A stretch of 37,579 nt of DNA from Enterobacterales bacterium (GCA_015655145.1 JAATFO010000121.1:1-37579), one strand, 5' to 3'; counted from the first letter of the stretch, positions 25,424 to 34,471 are shown. A program made the numbers and translations. The notes: generated by a model not told the origin, from the letters alone.

Positions 25424-26347
25424 TCAGGCAATTAACGGACTGATTTGTTGCTGAAGTTGTTCAGCGCTGATGCCATATTTACGCTTCAACTCGCGGCTAT
25501 TTCCCGATTCGGTAAACGTATCTTGTGTTCCTAAGCGCACCACCCGCGGGTGCAGCCCATGTTTCACCAGCATTTCAGCGATTAATCCGCCCAGCCCGCC
25601 ATTGATCGTATGGTTTTCAATGGTGGCAAGGACACCGACCTTCTCAACTAACTGGCAGAACCGTGCTTCATTGAAAGGCTTAAGGCTGGCAACGTGGATC
25701 AACTTACCTTTTTTCCCTTCATCCAGCAGCGCCTGATAACCCGCGGTGGCCTGTTCGAGGCAGGTGCCTTCATACAAGATCGCGAAATCATTGCCGCTAT
25801 CCTGTACGGCGGCGATGTCGGTGACGCGTGGTACGTTGGTTTTATCACGTATCGGCATCGGTTCACGGGCCAGACGGATATACACAGGTCCCTTGATGGC
25901 GATCGCCTGTTCAAATGCCTCAACCACTTCTTCGGCATCTGCCGGGGAAAGCACCGTGAGGCCTGGCAGCACGCGAGTGAGTGCAAGATCTTCCAGTGCA
26001 TGATGTGAGGCGCCATCAGGGCCATCGTCCATGCCGGGATGGCTACCCACCAGCTTGATATTGGCGCCGGCGTAACAGGCCTGGCGTAGCTGTGTCCAGG
26101 CGGTGCCCGTGACGAACATCGCGAAATTAACATAAAACGGAATATGACCTTCCAGCGCCTGACCGACAGCAAAGCTCATGGCTGAGCCTTCCGCAATGCC
26201 CATCTCAAAGAAATGGTCAGGGAACTGCGCCTGGAACTGATCGGTACGCGTGGAGCTGGCAAGATCGCTGTCGATCACCACCAGCGGGTAACCTTTATTT
26301 TTCAATGCAATCAGGGCATTGCCTATTTCATCTCTTGGCGCTTTCAT
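25424..26347 (-). CDS. Transketolase, C-terminal (pyrimidine-binding) subunit
   Basis: Second half of a split transketolase, 307 aa. It has the pyrimidine domain with the catalytic Glu in HFFEMGIAEGSAMSFAVG and the aromatic-clamp region IPFYVNFAMF, and the C-terminal regulatory domain GTCLEQATAGYQALL / ATIENHTINGGLGGLIAEML. Transfers two-carbon units with thiamine diphosphate, but needs the N-terminal subunit. The start overlaps that gene by four bases (ATGA), as expected for stoichiometric partners. The sugar phosphate delivered by the linked PTS is the presumed substrate. Confidence 0.93.
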   Translation of the reverse strand: MKAPRDEIGNALIALKNKGYPLVVIDSDLASSTRTDQFQAQFPDHFFEMGIAEGSAMSFAVGQALEGHIPFYVNFAMFVTGTAWTQLRQACYAGANIKLVGSHPGMDDGPDGASHHALEDLALTRVLPGLTVLSPADAEEVVEAFEQAIAIKGPVYIRLAREPMPIRDKTNVPRVTDIAAVQDSGNDFAILYEGTCLEQATAGYQALLDEGKKGKLIHVASLKPFNEARFCQLVEKVGVLATIENHTINGGLGGLIAEMLVKHGLHPRVVRLGTQDTFTESGNSRELKRKYGISAEQLQQQISPLIA

Positions 26348-27144
26348 ACACTGAGTTCCTCCATCGCTTGTTGGTATTGGGCATCGCTCGGGGTTTTGGA
26401 ATGCCAGTCGCCATTGTTTTCCATATAACTGACGCCGGACCCTTTGACGGTATGGGCGATGATGGCGATCGGTCTGTCGCGTAAATGGCGAGCCAGCAGG
26501 AAGGTATCAGCCACCTGACGCATATCATTGCCGTTATGCAATTCAAGAACGTGCCAGCCAAAACAGCGAATTTTGTCTGCCAGTGGTTCCAGGTTAATCA
26601 CTTGATTCACCGGATCGTGTGAGGAGAAACCGTTGTAATCGATAATCGCCATCAGGTTATCCATGTGCATATGGCTGGCTTGTTGCAGTGTTTCCCAAAT
26701 CTGCCCTTCGTGCATTTCACCGTCACCGACAATGGCAAACACCCGTGCCGCCTCGTTCTTCAGGCGTTTAGCGGCCGCCATTCCCAGTGCGATGGATAAC
26801 CCTTGTCCCAGCAGACCGGTTGTGGCATCCACTTGCGGCAGGGTTTTGATACTGGGATGCCCCTGCAGACGTGAATTAATCTGGCGGAAGGTACTGAATT
26901 CAGTACGCTGGATGAAACCGAACTGATACAACAAAGCATATTGGGCTGCGACGGCGTGCCCTTTGCTCATTACCACCCGGCTGCGTGGGTCGTGGGAAAA
27001 ATCCACTTCCTGATGGTAAATCCAGGTCAGAATATCGGCAATCGACAGCGCCCCGCCGGGATGTCCGATACCTGATTCATAAATCATCGTGACTATATCG
27101 CGCCGCGCCTGCCGGGCATGTTCGATGAGGGATTGAATGTCCAT
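26344..27144 (-). CDS. Transketolase, N-terminal (pyrophosphate-binding) subunit
   Basis: First half of the split transketolase, 266 aa. It contains the N-terminal IYESGIGHPGGALSIADIL, the metal/diphosphate motif VGDGEMHEGQIWETL through IIDYNGF (GDG…N pattern), and HTVKGSGVSYMENN. Lies 12 bases after the EIIC gene. The pair is about 573 residues, shorter than housekeeping transketolase (about 660), in line with family practice for split sugar-operon enzymes. Confidence 0.93.
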   Translation of the reverse strand: MDIQSLIEHARQARRDIVTMIYESGIGHPGGALSIADILTWIYHQEVDFSHDPRSRVVMSKGHAVAAQYALLYQFGFIQRTEFSTFRQINSRLQGHPSIKTLPQVDATTGLLGQGLSIALGMAAAKRLKNEAARVFAIVGDGEMHEGQIWETLQQASHMHMDNLMAIIDYNGFSSHDPVNQVINLEPLADKIRCFGWHVLELHNGNDMRQVADTFLLARHLRDRPIAIIAHTVKGSGVSYMENNGDWHSKTPSDAQYQQAMEELSV

Positions 27145-27156
27145 GGTGACTCCTTA

Positions 27157-28422
27157 TCAGGGCAACATTTTGCCGATGTAATAAACGATTAAGCCGAGAG
27201 CAACGAAGTCGGTTTCCGGGAAACTGGTGCCGGACAGCCCAACAGACTCCATGATGGGATAGATCAGTGCCGGTCCGATGCCGATCAATATGCCCGTCAC
27301 AAAGCTGCCGGCGATGGCGCCTTTCCAGCCTCCGGAAGCATTACCGAATACCGCCGCCGTCGCCCCGATGAAGAAATAGGGGATAGCGACAGGAATAATG
27401 ACGGTTTGCCCGAACAACGCCAGCACCCCCATCACCACCAGTCCGCCAATAAAAGAAGAAATAAAGCCCAGTACTGTCGCTGTTGGGGCGTAAGGGAATA
27501 CCACCGGGCAATCGAGCGCAGGTTTGGCATCGGGGATAAATTTTTCCGAAATGCCGAGAAAGGCCGGTACGATTTCTGACAGCAGCAGACGTACGCCAGT
27601 GATGATGATGTAGAGTGAGGCGGTGAAGGTGAGTGACTGGAACAGCGGATAAACCAACCAGTGCATGCCACCGGCGACGGCGGTAACGGCGGCTTTACCC
27701 GCACTCAAGGCAGCGATGTAATAAAAGATACTGACTGAAATTGAAACCGAAACAATGTAGTCCTTAAAAATCCCCAGCCAGCCGGGCAGGTTCAGTTTTT
27801 CGGTCGACTGTTTTGGATCGCCGACTTTAGCACCGATCCAGCCTGATAATGCATAGGCCAGGGTGACGTAATGCCCCATTGCGATTTCATCATTACCGGT
27901 GATTTTGCGCATCCAGGGTTGCGCAATCGCCGGATAGAGGCAGGCGGCTAAACCCAGTAGGATCGAACCTGCGCAAATCGTCACCAGATCACTGTAGCCC
28001 AATGCTTTCAGTGTGACGGTAAGCAGGGCGGAGAGGTATAAATTATGCTGGCCGGTCAGGAAAATATATTTAAATGGGGTAAAGCGGGCAAAGATCAAAT
28101 TCCACACAAACCCTATCACCATAATCAGTGACACGCACAGAGAGAATTTGGTTTGCGCCAGACCGGTCAGGGCTTCGGCCAGAGGCATGACGCCCTTGAG
28201 TCCGAAGCCATCGCTAAACAGCGTCTGAAAGTTGCCCAGAGACGTCACAGCCAGCCCGGCACCACCGGCGAACACCAAAAAGCCGACGATGGTTTTGAAG
28301 GTGCCTGAAAGCACCTTTTCCGTCGGCTTGCGCTGGATAAGCAAACCAATGAACGCAATAAATCCGACCAGCAATGGTGTGACGCCGAGAATGTCGAATA
28401 CAATAAACTTAAGGAGATCCAT
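27157..28422 (-). CDS. PTS EIIC component, ascorbate (UlaA/SgaT) family
   Basis: Membrane sugar channel of the PTS, 421 aa, rich in hydrophobic segments. It has FTPFKYIFLTGQHNLY, where UlaA-type channels have a sugar-contacting TGH/Q segment, the middle loop DPKQSTEKLNLPGWLGIFKD, and the second repeat PYFFIGATAAVFGNASGGWKG. The family includes the L-ascorbate channel UlaA (about 465 aa). Here the company of transketolase rather than ascorbate-6-phosphate lactonase speaks against ascorbate itself. Lies 11 bases after the EIIB gene. Confidence 0.9.
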   Translation of the reverse strand: MDLLKFIVFDILGVTPLLVGFIAFIGLLIQRKPTEKVLSGTFKTIVGFLVFAGGAGLAVTSLGNFQTLFSDGFGLKGVMPLAEALTGLAQTKFSLCVSLIMVIGFVWNLIFARFTPFKYIFLTGQHNLYLSALLTVTLKALGYSDLVTICAGSILLGLAACLYPAIAQPWMRKITGNDEIAMGHYVTLAYALSGWIGAKVGDPKQSTEKLNLPGWLGIFKDYIVSVSISVSIFYYIAALSAGKAAVTAVAGGMHWLVYPLFQSLTFTASLYIIITGVRLLLSEIVPAFLGISEKFIPDAKPALDCPVVFPYAPTATVLGFISSFIGGLVVMGVLALFGQTVIIPVAIPYFFIGATAAVFGNASGGWKGAIAGSFVTGILIGIGPALIYPIMESVGLSGTSFPETDFVALGLIVYYIGKMLP

Positions 28423-28433
28423 ATAGCCCCCTG

Positions 28434-28721
28434 TTAGCGTGGGTTGTTTTTCTCACTGACGAGTTGGGAAAGTGCGGCGTCCATTTCTTCGCTGTTCATC
28501 AGATCAGTGATACCAATGGCGCGAAAACCGGAGGCTTCTATTTCAGGGGTGAGATCTTTCATGGTGAGAACGAAATCGATATCGCGGTAGGTGTTCAATC
28601 CTGAGAGCACATCGTGCTCAAGTTCGATATCCCAGCCATGTTTATCGATGATTTTTTGTGCTTTTATTTTGAGCATCAGGGAGCTACCCATGCCGGTACG
28701 ACAGACAATCAGACCTTTCAT
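28434..28721 (-). CDS. PTS EIIB component, lactose/ascorbate type
   Basis: Small phosphocarrier, 95 aa, whose Cys7 in MKGLIVCRTGMGSSLMLK passes the phosphate to the sugar during transport. A frame extending to 28733 starts with TTG inside the ribosome site; ATG 28721 has GGAG six bases upstream and the standard beginning. First gene of the five-gene operon, read away from the RpiR-type regulator. Confidence 0.9.
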   Translation of the reverse strand: MKGLIVCRTGMGSSLMLKIKAQKIIDKHGWDIELEHDVLSGLNTYRDIDFVLTMKDLTPEIEASGFRAIGITDLMNSEEMDAALSQLVSEKNNPR

Positions 28722-28758
28722 TTTTGTCTCCAATAAAAACTATTTTTATGTTTGCTAG

Positions 28759-28812
28759 TGCTATAATAATTATTATTACAGCCGACAAAACAAAGGTGTG
28801 ATCGCGATTGCA
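28759..28812. promoter_or_regulatory. Shared promoter region of the PTS operon and its regulator, with CRP-like site
   Basis: TGTGATCGCGATTGCA (28797-28812) matches the CRP consensus fully in one arm and at three of five positions in the other. An extended -10, TGCTATAAT (28759-28767), reads toward the regulator. Overlapping it is the AT palindrome ATAATAATTATTAT (28763-28776), which could be an operator and also supply a -10 for the operon. The CRP centre is about 41 bp from a start near 28763, the usual class II distance. Confidence 0.45.
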
Positions 28813-28834
28813 AATCCATATAAAAAGGTAAAAT

Positions 28835-29674
28835 ATGGTCAAAGATGATTTCAACTTATTGATAAATATAAGAAATATGATGGGTGGTTTGAGCCCGATT
28901 CTGGAGCGAGTCGGCCGTTTTGTGACGGAAAATCCTGATTATGTGATGCGGCATACTATTACTGAACTGGCTGATTCGATTGACACCAGCGAGGGGAGCA
29001 TTACCCGATTTTGTCGGGCCACGGGGTTTAAAGGCTTTGCTGATTTTCGTACCGCCCTGGCGCTGGAACAGGGTGCTAACCAGCCTATTCCTGGCGTTGA
29101 TCCGGCGCTTAAACCAATTATCGACAGCATCTGCGACAGTGATAAAATCCTTGATTCCGCCGAGCTGAATACGATTGCCAGCCAACTCCATGAAGCGAAT
29201 CATATTTCTATTTATGCAGTAGGTATTGCGGTGCCGGTCGCCATGTTGTTGCAGATGAACTTGATGCGTATGGGGAAATCGGCCAGCCTGATTGATCGGC
29301 TTTATCAACCGATTAATCCGTCGGAGGGGCGCTGTGTGGTTATCGCTGTTCATATCACTGAAGCGTCCGCCGATATCCTGCAAATGCTGGTGCAGGCAAG
29401 GCAACAGGGGCATAAAATTATTGCATTGAGTCGCGGGTCATTTCACCCTTTTACACAACTTGCTGACTGGAATTTGCAGGCGGCGGTGTCTTGCGCCAGT
29501 AGTGGCGAAAGTGGTTTTACCGAAATAGCAGGTACTATGATGGTGGTTGATCGGCTGTTGAATGCGCTTGAGCAAAAAGATGAACGTTATCGCCAGCAGC
29601 GGGAAGCCAGCCAGAAGAGCGTTTTCTCCATTGAAAGTATTGCCAATAAATTAACTGAGTATTTTATGTCGTGA
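28835..29674 (+). CDS. RpiR/MurR-family regulator of the PTS/transketolase operon
   Basis: Transcriptional regulator, 279 aa. The N-terminal RpiR-type helix-turn-helix (about residues 33-68) is ITELADSIDTSEGSITRFCR, then GFKGFADFRTAL. The C-terminal SIS domain that binds a sugar phosphate begins around residue 120 (ISIYAVGIAVPVAMLLQMNLMRMG … VIAVHITEASADILQMLVQAR … KIIALSRG). It faces the PTS operon and is its likely local controller. Confidence 0.9.
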   Translation: MVKDDFNLLINIRNMMGGLSPILERVGRFVTENPDYVMRHTITELADSIDTSEGSITRFCRATGFKGFADFRTALALEQGANQPIPGVDPALKPIIDSICDSDKILDSAELNTIASQLHEANHISIYAVGIAVPVAMLLQMNLMRMGKSASLIDRLYQPINPSEGRCVVIAVHITEASADILQMLVQARQQGHKIIALSRGSFHPFTQLADWNLQAAVSCASSGESGFTEIAGTMMVVDRLLNALEQKDERYRQQREASQKSVFSIESIANKLTEYFMS

Positions 29675-29838
29675 ACAGACTCACGTTGCTCAGGTGGGTA
29701 TGGCTGATGGCCAGAACCGACCTTGCGACTGCGGTTGCCTAATCTTTTTGACAGAGCTGGTCAAATATCTTCACTATTGATCTGATCATTAATGTTGCAC
29801 GATTAACGATACACTTCGCGAAAATAAGGTCATATTGT

Positions 29839-30423
29839 ATGTCGGTATTGAAAAGAATCACTTTACCATTATTAATGAGTGCGGCACTTTATTCCCAGTT
29901 TTCCGCCGCAGCGGTGGAAAGCTATGCGATAGATCCAGGCCACACTTCAGTGGTGGTGACATGGACGCATTTCGGCTTCTCGCATCCGACGGCAGATTTA
30001 TCCAATATCACCGGCAACATCGATTTTGACGCAAGCAATGTCAGCAAATCCAGCATTGATGTTTCAATCCCGACAGACACCATTAATACGCATGTTGAGG
30101 CGCTAACCACCGAATTTAAAGGTGCGGAGTATTTTGATGTGGCAAAATTCCCGACGGCGAGCTTTAAAAGCACCAAAGTGGTCAGCAAAGGTAATAATAA
30201 AATCGATGTTTATGGCGACCTGACCATCAAAGACATTACCAAAGCGGTAGTTTTGCACGCGGTGCTGAACAAACAGGGCATTCACCCGATGATGAAAAAA
30301 CAGACTGTCGGTTTCGATGCCAAAACGACCTTCAAGCGGTCTGAGTTTAAACTGGACAAATATGTGCCGGCCGTCAGTGATGATGTCACGCTGACCCTAT
30401 CTACCGAAGCCCACGCCAAATAA
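29839..30423 (+). CDS. yceI: YceI-family periplasmic lipid-binding-like protein
   Basis: Secreted lipocalin-like beta-barrel protein, 194 aa. The signal peptide is MSVLKRITLPLLMSAALYSQ with cleavage near SAAA|VES. The mature part starts SYAIDPGHTSVVVTWTHFGFSHPTADL and keeps GDLTIKDITKAVVL and VGFDAKTTFKRSEF, all typical of YceI. Proteins of this family bind isoprenoid lipids; the E. coli protein is induced at high pH. AAGG is ten bases before the ATG. Single gene; convergent with the 5'-nucleotidase. Confidence 0.93.
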   Translation: MSVLKRITLPLLMSAALYSQFSAAAVESYAIDPGHTSVVVTWTHFGFSHPTADLSNITGNIDFDASNVSKSSIDVSIPTDTINTHVEALTTEFKGAEYFDVAKFPTASFKSTKVVSKGNNKIDVYGDLTIKDITKAVVLHAVLNKQGIHPMMKKQTVGFDAKTTFKRSEFKLDKYVPAVSDDVTLTLSTEAHAK

Positions 30424-30445
30424 TATTCCTGACCTGCATCGCAAG

Positions 30446-30467
30446 ACCCTCATGTAAGCATGAGGGT
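30446..30467 (+). terminator. Hairpin after yceI
   Basis: ACCCTCATG (30446-30454) pairs perfectly with CATGAGGGT (30459-30467), loop TAAG, 22 bases after the yceI stop. No T-tract, so it is a 3' end structure rather than a proven terminator. Confidence 0.5.
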
Positions 30468-30514
30468 ACTGATATGCGGGTATGGCGTCGTCTTTTGTCG
30501 GCTGGCTGATCGTG

Positions 30515-31546
30515 TCAAACCCGCTGACGGTTCACCGTCAGCGGGTTTCCGATATCAGCCGATATTGGGGCGATTATTTTGTCTATTACCGGGGGCTCGA
30601 ATAATGCTGAATTACTGGCGTAAGGCACTTTCCCTGAGGGAACTTGCTTCGCCGCTGCATTTAAATGCACATCCTGGTCGTCAAAGAAAATATGCGGTTT
30701 GAATGCTTGCAGCACTTTGGTTTTTTCGACGCCGCCAAGGAAAAAGGCTTCATCGACATACACGCCCCAACTCCTCAACGTTTTAATCACCCGCATTTCT
30801 GAGGGACTGTTTCTCGCGGTGACCAGTGCGATACGGATAGGCGAGTATTCAATTCGGGTGGGCAAACGATCCTGAAGTTTCGCCAGCTTCTTTAGCAACG
30901 TGGCATAAGGTCCTTCCGCCATTGGAATATCCTGCTGTGCATCTTCCTGGGCATGAAACGCGGCGATCCCCCGGGTTTTATAAACCAGTTCGCTTTCATC
31001 GGAAAACAGCACCGCATCGCCATCAAACGCAATTCGTACTTGCCCTTCAGGAATGGCGGCGGTGTTTGACGGTGGATCTTTTAATACCGCAGCGGCGCAA
31101 AAACGTGAATCAATCACTTTTTGCGCATCATCCACATTGGTGGTGAGAAACAGATCGACATCAAAGGCATCGAGATAATCGGCCACGGTTTCCCCGGCAG
31201 TAAAGGCGGAACGCGTAATATCCAGTTTATCGTGACGGAGGGTATTCAGCACCCGGATGCCGGTATCCGGACTGTTACGCGACATCACTACCACTTCAAC
31301 CAGCGGTGATTGATCGTCCGGTTGGCGGTAGCTGTTAAGACCGAGAAGCGCTTTGACCAGGGGATATCCTGTGCCGGGATTGAGCGGTTCGTTCTCATGC
31401 TTAAGCATATAAGCACGGTATTTCTCCATCGCACTGTCGCGATCTGTGGCATAGGTTTCCCGAAACATGTGATCGGATTCGCTCATATCAAACAGTGCTG
31501 TCGCACTAATGCCAATCACCAGTGTATTGCTTAAATCTAACGGCAT
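30515..31546 (-). CDS. Cytosolic 5'-nucleotidase (5'-nucleotidase domain protein)
   Basis: Predicted HAD-like hydrolase related to vertebrate cytosolic 5'-nucleotidase I, 343 aa. It opens with LSNTLVIGISATALFDMSES, has VEVVVMSRNSPDTGIRVLNTL, FDVDLFLTTN, VRIAFDGDAVLFSDESE and RIALVTARNSPSEMRVIKTLRSWGVYVDEAFFLGGVEK, ending in PHIFFDDQ. These acidic HAD blocks agree with a metal-dependent phosphatase acting on nucleoside 5'-monophosphates. AGGGG is eight bases before the ATG. The last ten codons lie inside a perfect 14-bp inverted repeat. Confidence 0.87.
   Translation of the reverse strand: MPLDLSNTLVIGISATALFDMSESDHMFRETYATDRDSAMEKYRAYMLKHENEPLNPGTGYPLVKALLGLNSYRQPDDQSPLVEVVVMSRNSPDTGIRVLNTLRHDKLDITRSAFTAGETVADYLDAFDVDLFLTTNVDDAQKVIDSRFCAAAVLKDPPSNTAAIPEGQVRIAFDGDAVLFSDESELVYKTRGIAAFHAQEDAQQDIPMAEGPYATLLKKLAKLQDRLPTRIEYSPIRIALVTARNSPSEMRVIKTLRSWGVYVDEAFFLGGVEKTKVLQAFKPHIFFDDQDVHLNAAAKQVPSGKVPYASNSALFEPPVIDKIIAPISADIGNPLTVNRQRV
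30517..30548. terminator. Terminator-like hairpin overlapping the end of the nucleotidase gene
   Basis: AAACCCGCTGACGG (30517-30530) and CCGTCAGCGGGTTT (30535-30548) form a perfect 14-bp stem with the loop TTCA. It can act in both directions and lies between convergent genes, but on the minus strand it is coding: it specifies the final NPLTVNRQRV, and the stop codon follows the stem. Confidence 0.65.
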
Positions 31547-31869
31547 TTTTTACCCCTGAAGGCGAGAGTATCGGGATCGCTGGATGGCGAAATCATAACC
31601 ATATTTGTCGGCTTCCGCCACCGGAACTCGGGTTACGCCGCCAGGGGGTAAACACGACGTGATTCATCGGTTTTTCGCCCTGATGCAATGCCTATTTTTG
31701 TGGCTATAGACATTATTATTATACCTTATCCCTTCTTGGCATTTGCCCTGGTTCTGCGGCTTCAGACAGAATGGAATCAGCGTTCCCCGGCGATTAATTT
31801 TGACCACGAACGCCTTGCCGTTGCAGTGCTGAACGGATTTTTCTATTTTCTTCAGGAGAAAAGGTGCGA
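31547..31869 (+). other. 323-bp intergenic region with a weak promoter
   Basis: Divergent spacer between the nucleotidase and an ABC importer operon. TTGTGG (31698-31703), 16 bases, TATACC (31720-31725) could be the importer's promoter, giving a leader of about 140 bases. No RNA structure or operator was recognised. Confidence 0.35.
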
Positions 31870-32766
31870 ATGAAATTATCCACATGGCTGTTCTCAATAC
31901 TGATGGCCGGCAGTTTACCCGGCGCCTGGGCTGCCGACCAGAATGTGCCAGCTACCAGCTCATTGCACGTTTCTGCTGACAGTAAGCTCAAAAGCCAGTT
32001 ACCGCCGGAGATCCAGACGCGCGGTTACATTATTGCCGGCACGAATCCAAATACCCCGCCGACCACCTTTTACAAAGAAGATAACCGTACGCTGGCCGGG
32101 CGCGAAATTGATGTGATGAATGCCATTGCCGAGCGTTTGGGGGTGACGGTGCACTGGCAGGATACCGGCGGCTTTGACAATATTATCCCCGGCCTGAAAT
32201 CCGGACGCTACGACGTAGCGCTGGCGAATATCAATGCCACCAAGCCGCGTCTCGAACAAGTGGATTTTATCGGTTATTTTAATGCCTCACGCCTCGGTAT
32301 TATCTCGCGCAAGGAGGACAATGTAACGCTGTTCACCTCGCTGCAGGATGTGTGCGGTAAGACGGTGGGCGGCGGCGCCGGCACAACGCAGTTAACCAGG
32401 CTGGATATCGCCAGTAAAGCTTGTGTGGCCGCAGGTAAAGCGCCGATCAACGTCACGGTGTTCCCGGATCGTCCTTCAGGCGTACAGGCGGTGGTCAGTG
32501 GTCGGGTGCCGATGTTTTTTGGTCCGTATGAAGGATTGACCTACCAGGTCAGTCAGGTTCCGCAACTGGTGATGAGCGGGCAAATCCATGTCGATGATGC
32601 GCCTGTTTCTATTGCTTTCCCGCGCCAGTCACCGCTGGAAGGCGCCATACAGTCTGCGTTGAATTCGTTGATTCAGGACGGTTCTTACCAGAAAATTCTC
32701 GATCACTGGTCCATCGGCTATGGCGCGGTAAAAGAAGCCAAACGTAATCAGGACATTTTCCAGTGA
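31870..32766 (+). CDS. ABC periplasmic binding protein, polar amino acid (family 3) type
   Basis: Solute receptor of an amino-acid-type importer, 298 aa. Signal peptide MKLSTWLFSILMAGSLPGAWA with cleavage before ADQ. The mature part has the family 3 layout: GYIIAGTNPNTPPTTFYKEDNRTLAGREIDVMNAIAERLG, LKSGRYDVALANINATKPR, and a C-terminal lobe ending QDGSYQKILDHWSIG. An internal cysteine pair (VCGKTVGGG … KACVAAG) is typical of polar-amino-acid receptors. ATG 31870 has AAGG five bases upstream; the GTG at 31864 is in that site. First gene of an operon whose ATPase is broken. Confidence 0.9.
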   Translation: MKLSTWLFSILMAGSLPGAWAADQNVPATSSLHVSADSKLKSQLPPEIQTRGYIIAGTNPNTPPTTFYKEDNRTLAGREIDVMNAIAERLGVTVHWQDTGGFDNIIPGLKSGRYDVALANINATKPRLEQVDFIGYFNASRLGIISRKEDNVTLFTSLQDVCGKTVGGGAGTTQLTRLDIASKACVAAGKAPINVTVFPDRPSGVQAVVSGRVPMFFGPYEGLTYQVSQVPQLVMSGQIHVDDAPVSIAFPRQSPLEGAIQSALNSLIQDGSYQKILDHWSIGYGAVKEAKRNQDIFQ

Positions 32767-33689
32767 ACGTTGAGCATCGCATCAATGACCCGGATTCATT
32801 GCGCATCGTCGCTAAGCGTTATTACGGGCGCTGGATTAGCGCGGTCATCGTATTACTGTTGCTGGCGCTCGCCCTGAATTCGATCATGCAAAACCCGCGC
32901 TTTGAATGGCATGTGATTGCCGACAGCTTCACGGAAGACTCGATTCTCCGTGGTGTACTGATGACCCTGCAACTCACGGCGATTTCAGTGGTGCTGGGAT
33001 TTAGCGGCGGCACGGTGCTGGCGCTAATGCGGCTGTCGGCTAATCCGGTGTTGGTCAGCGTAAGCTGGGCCTACACCTGGTTTTTTCGCGGTGTACCGAT
33101 GCTGGTTCAGCTTTTCCTTTGGTACAACATCGCGGCGCTTTATCCTAAGGTATCGCTGTCGCTGCCAGGAATGGGGGTTTTGTGGAGCGCTTCATCAAAT
33201 GCACTGATTAGCCCATTCAGCGCGGCGGTGATTGCGCTGGTGATGCATCAGGCCGCCTATGCAGCAGAGATTGTGCGAGCAGGTATTCAGAGTGTGGGGC
33301 ACGGGCAACTTGAAGCGGCGAAAGCGCTGGGATATCGCCCGGGGGAAATATTCCGCTATACCGTGCTGCCGCAGGCGATGCGGGCCATTTTGCCGCCGGC
33401 GGGCAACGAAATCATTGGGCAGTTGAAAACCACCGCGGTGGTCTCCGTTATTTCACTACAGGATGTGTTGTTCTCGGCACAGATTATTTATCAGCGCACC
33501 TATCAGGTGATCCCGCTGTTGCTGGTCGCCACGTTGTGGTATTTGCTGATGACCTCGGTATTGTCGGTGGGTCAGTACTATGTTGAGCGCTACTTCGCCC
33601 GTGGTATTACTCGCAAAGAGACACGGGAATGGTTTAAACGTAAAACCATCACCTATACAGTGGATGAAGGGAGAGTGAGTAATGGCTGA
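32763..33689 (+). CDS. ABC permease, polar amino acid type
   Basis: Inner-membrane permease, 308 aa, of the HisMQ/GlnP group. It begins at a GTG overlapping the receptor stop by four bases. Landmarks: [38 protein letters not shown], and the EAA loop [28 protein letters not shown] through [12 protein letters not shown] (quoted in parts). The N-terminal soluble stretch (about 30 residues) and C-terminal tail are slightly long for the family. One permease only, so it would act as a homodimer. The next gene overlaps its end by eight bases. Confidence 0.9.
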   Translation: MNVEHRINDPDSLRIVAKRYYGRWISAVIVLLLLALALNSIMQNPRFEWHVIADSFTEDSILRGVLMTLQLTAISVVLGFSGGTVLALMRLSANPVLVSVSWAYTWFFRGVPMLVQLFLWYNIAALYPKVSLSLPGMGVLWSASSNALISPFSAAVIALVMHQAAYAAEIVRAGIQSVGHGQLEAAKALGYRPGEIFRYTVLPQAMRAILPPAGNEIIGQLKTTAVVSVISLQDVLFSAQIIYQRTYQVIPLLLVATLWYLLMTSVLSVGQYYVERYFARGITRKETREWFKRKTITYTVDEGRVSNG

Positions 33690-34443
33690 AGCGATCACGC
33701 TGCGCAAGGTGACTAAACGTTTTTCCGGCGTCACTATCCTTAATGATATCAACCTGGATATTCCGGCCGGCTCGGTTACTGTTATCCTCGGTCCTTCTGG
33801 TTCGGGTAAATCAACGTTGCTGCGTTGTATCAATCATCTTGAAAAACTTGATGGCGGCACCATCCGGGTTGGTGAGACGTTGGTCGGCTATCAGCAAAAA
33901 GGCCAACTGTTGCACGAACTGAGCAGTAAGCAAATCGCCGCACAGCGCAGCCAAATGGGCATGGTATTCCAGCAATTTAATTTATTCCCGCACCGGACGA
34001 TATTGCAGAACGTGATTGATGCGCCGATCCGGGTGAAAAAAATCAGTCGTGTGCAGGCGGTGAGTAAAGGTCTGGCGCTGTTGCGGCAGGTTGGGTTATC
34101 CGGGCGTGAAAATGACTGGCCGCAGCAGCTTTCCGGTGGTCAGCAGCAACGCGTGGCGATTGCCCGGGCGCTGGCGATGGATCCGGAAGTGATGCTGTTT
34201 GATGAGCCTACCTCGGCGCTGGATCCGGAACTGGTAGGTGATGTGCTGCACGTGATTAAAACCCTGGCGCATTCGGGTATTACGATGGTTATCGTGACGC
34301 ATTAAATCGGTTTTGCGCGCGAAGTTGCCGATAACATTGTCTTTATGGATGAAGGGAAAATCGTCGTCGCCGGGCCAACCTCGGCTGTTCTGGATACGGA
34401 GCAACATCCGCGCGTCCGCCATTTTTTAGCCACGGTACTGTAA
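33682..34443 (+). pseudogene. ABC ATPase, polar amino acid type, interrupted by an in-frame stop
   Basis: The frame encodes a complete polar-amino-acid ATPase of 253 codons broken by one TAA at 34303-34305. Up to it, 207 residues have Walker [13 protein letters not shown]-loop [12 protein letters not shown], signature [15 protein letters not shown], Walker [15 protein letters not shown] and the H-loop IVTH. The next codon, Glu (GAA) in the family phrase VTHEIGFAREVAD, is TAA; the frame then continues IGFAREVADNIVFMDEGKIV to a natural stop at 34441-34443. A single G-to-T change therefore separates it from an intact gene. The truncated product would lose about 45 C-terminal residues but keep the catalytic His. 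Either a strain-level null, a recent mutation, or a sequencing error. Confidence 0.88.
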
Positions 34444-34471
34444 CCGTCGCTCTGCTACCTGGAAAATTTTG

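Noticed and set aside
27157..28721. ulaA/ulaB (L-ascorbate) assignment
   Set aside because: The ula partner genes for ascorbate-6-phosphate breakdown are absent and transketolase is present instead, so family but not gene names were used.
29780..29800. FNR box upstream of yceI (TTGATCTGATCATT)
   Set aside because: The right half-site does not have the TTGAT-N4-ATCAA spacing.
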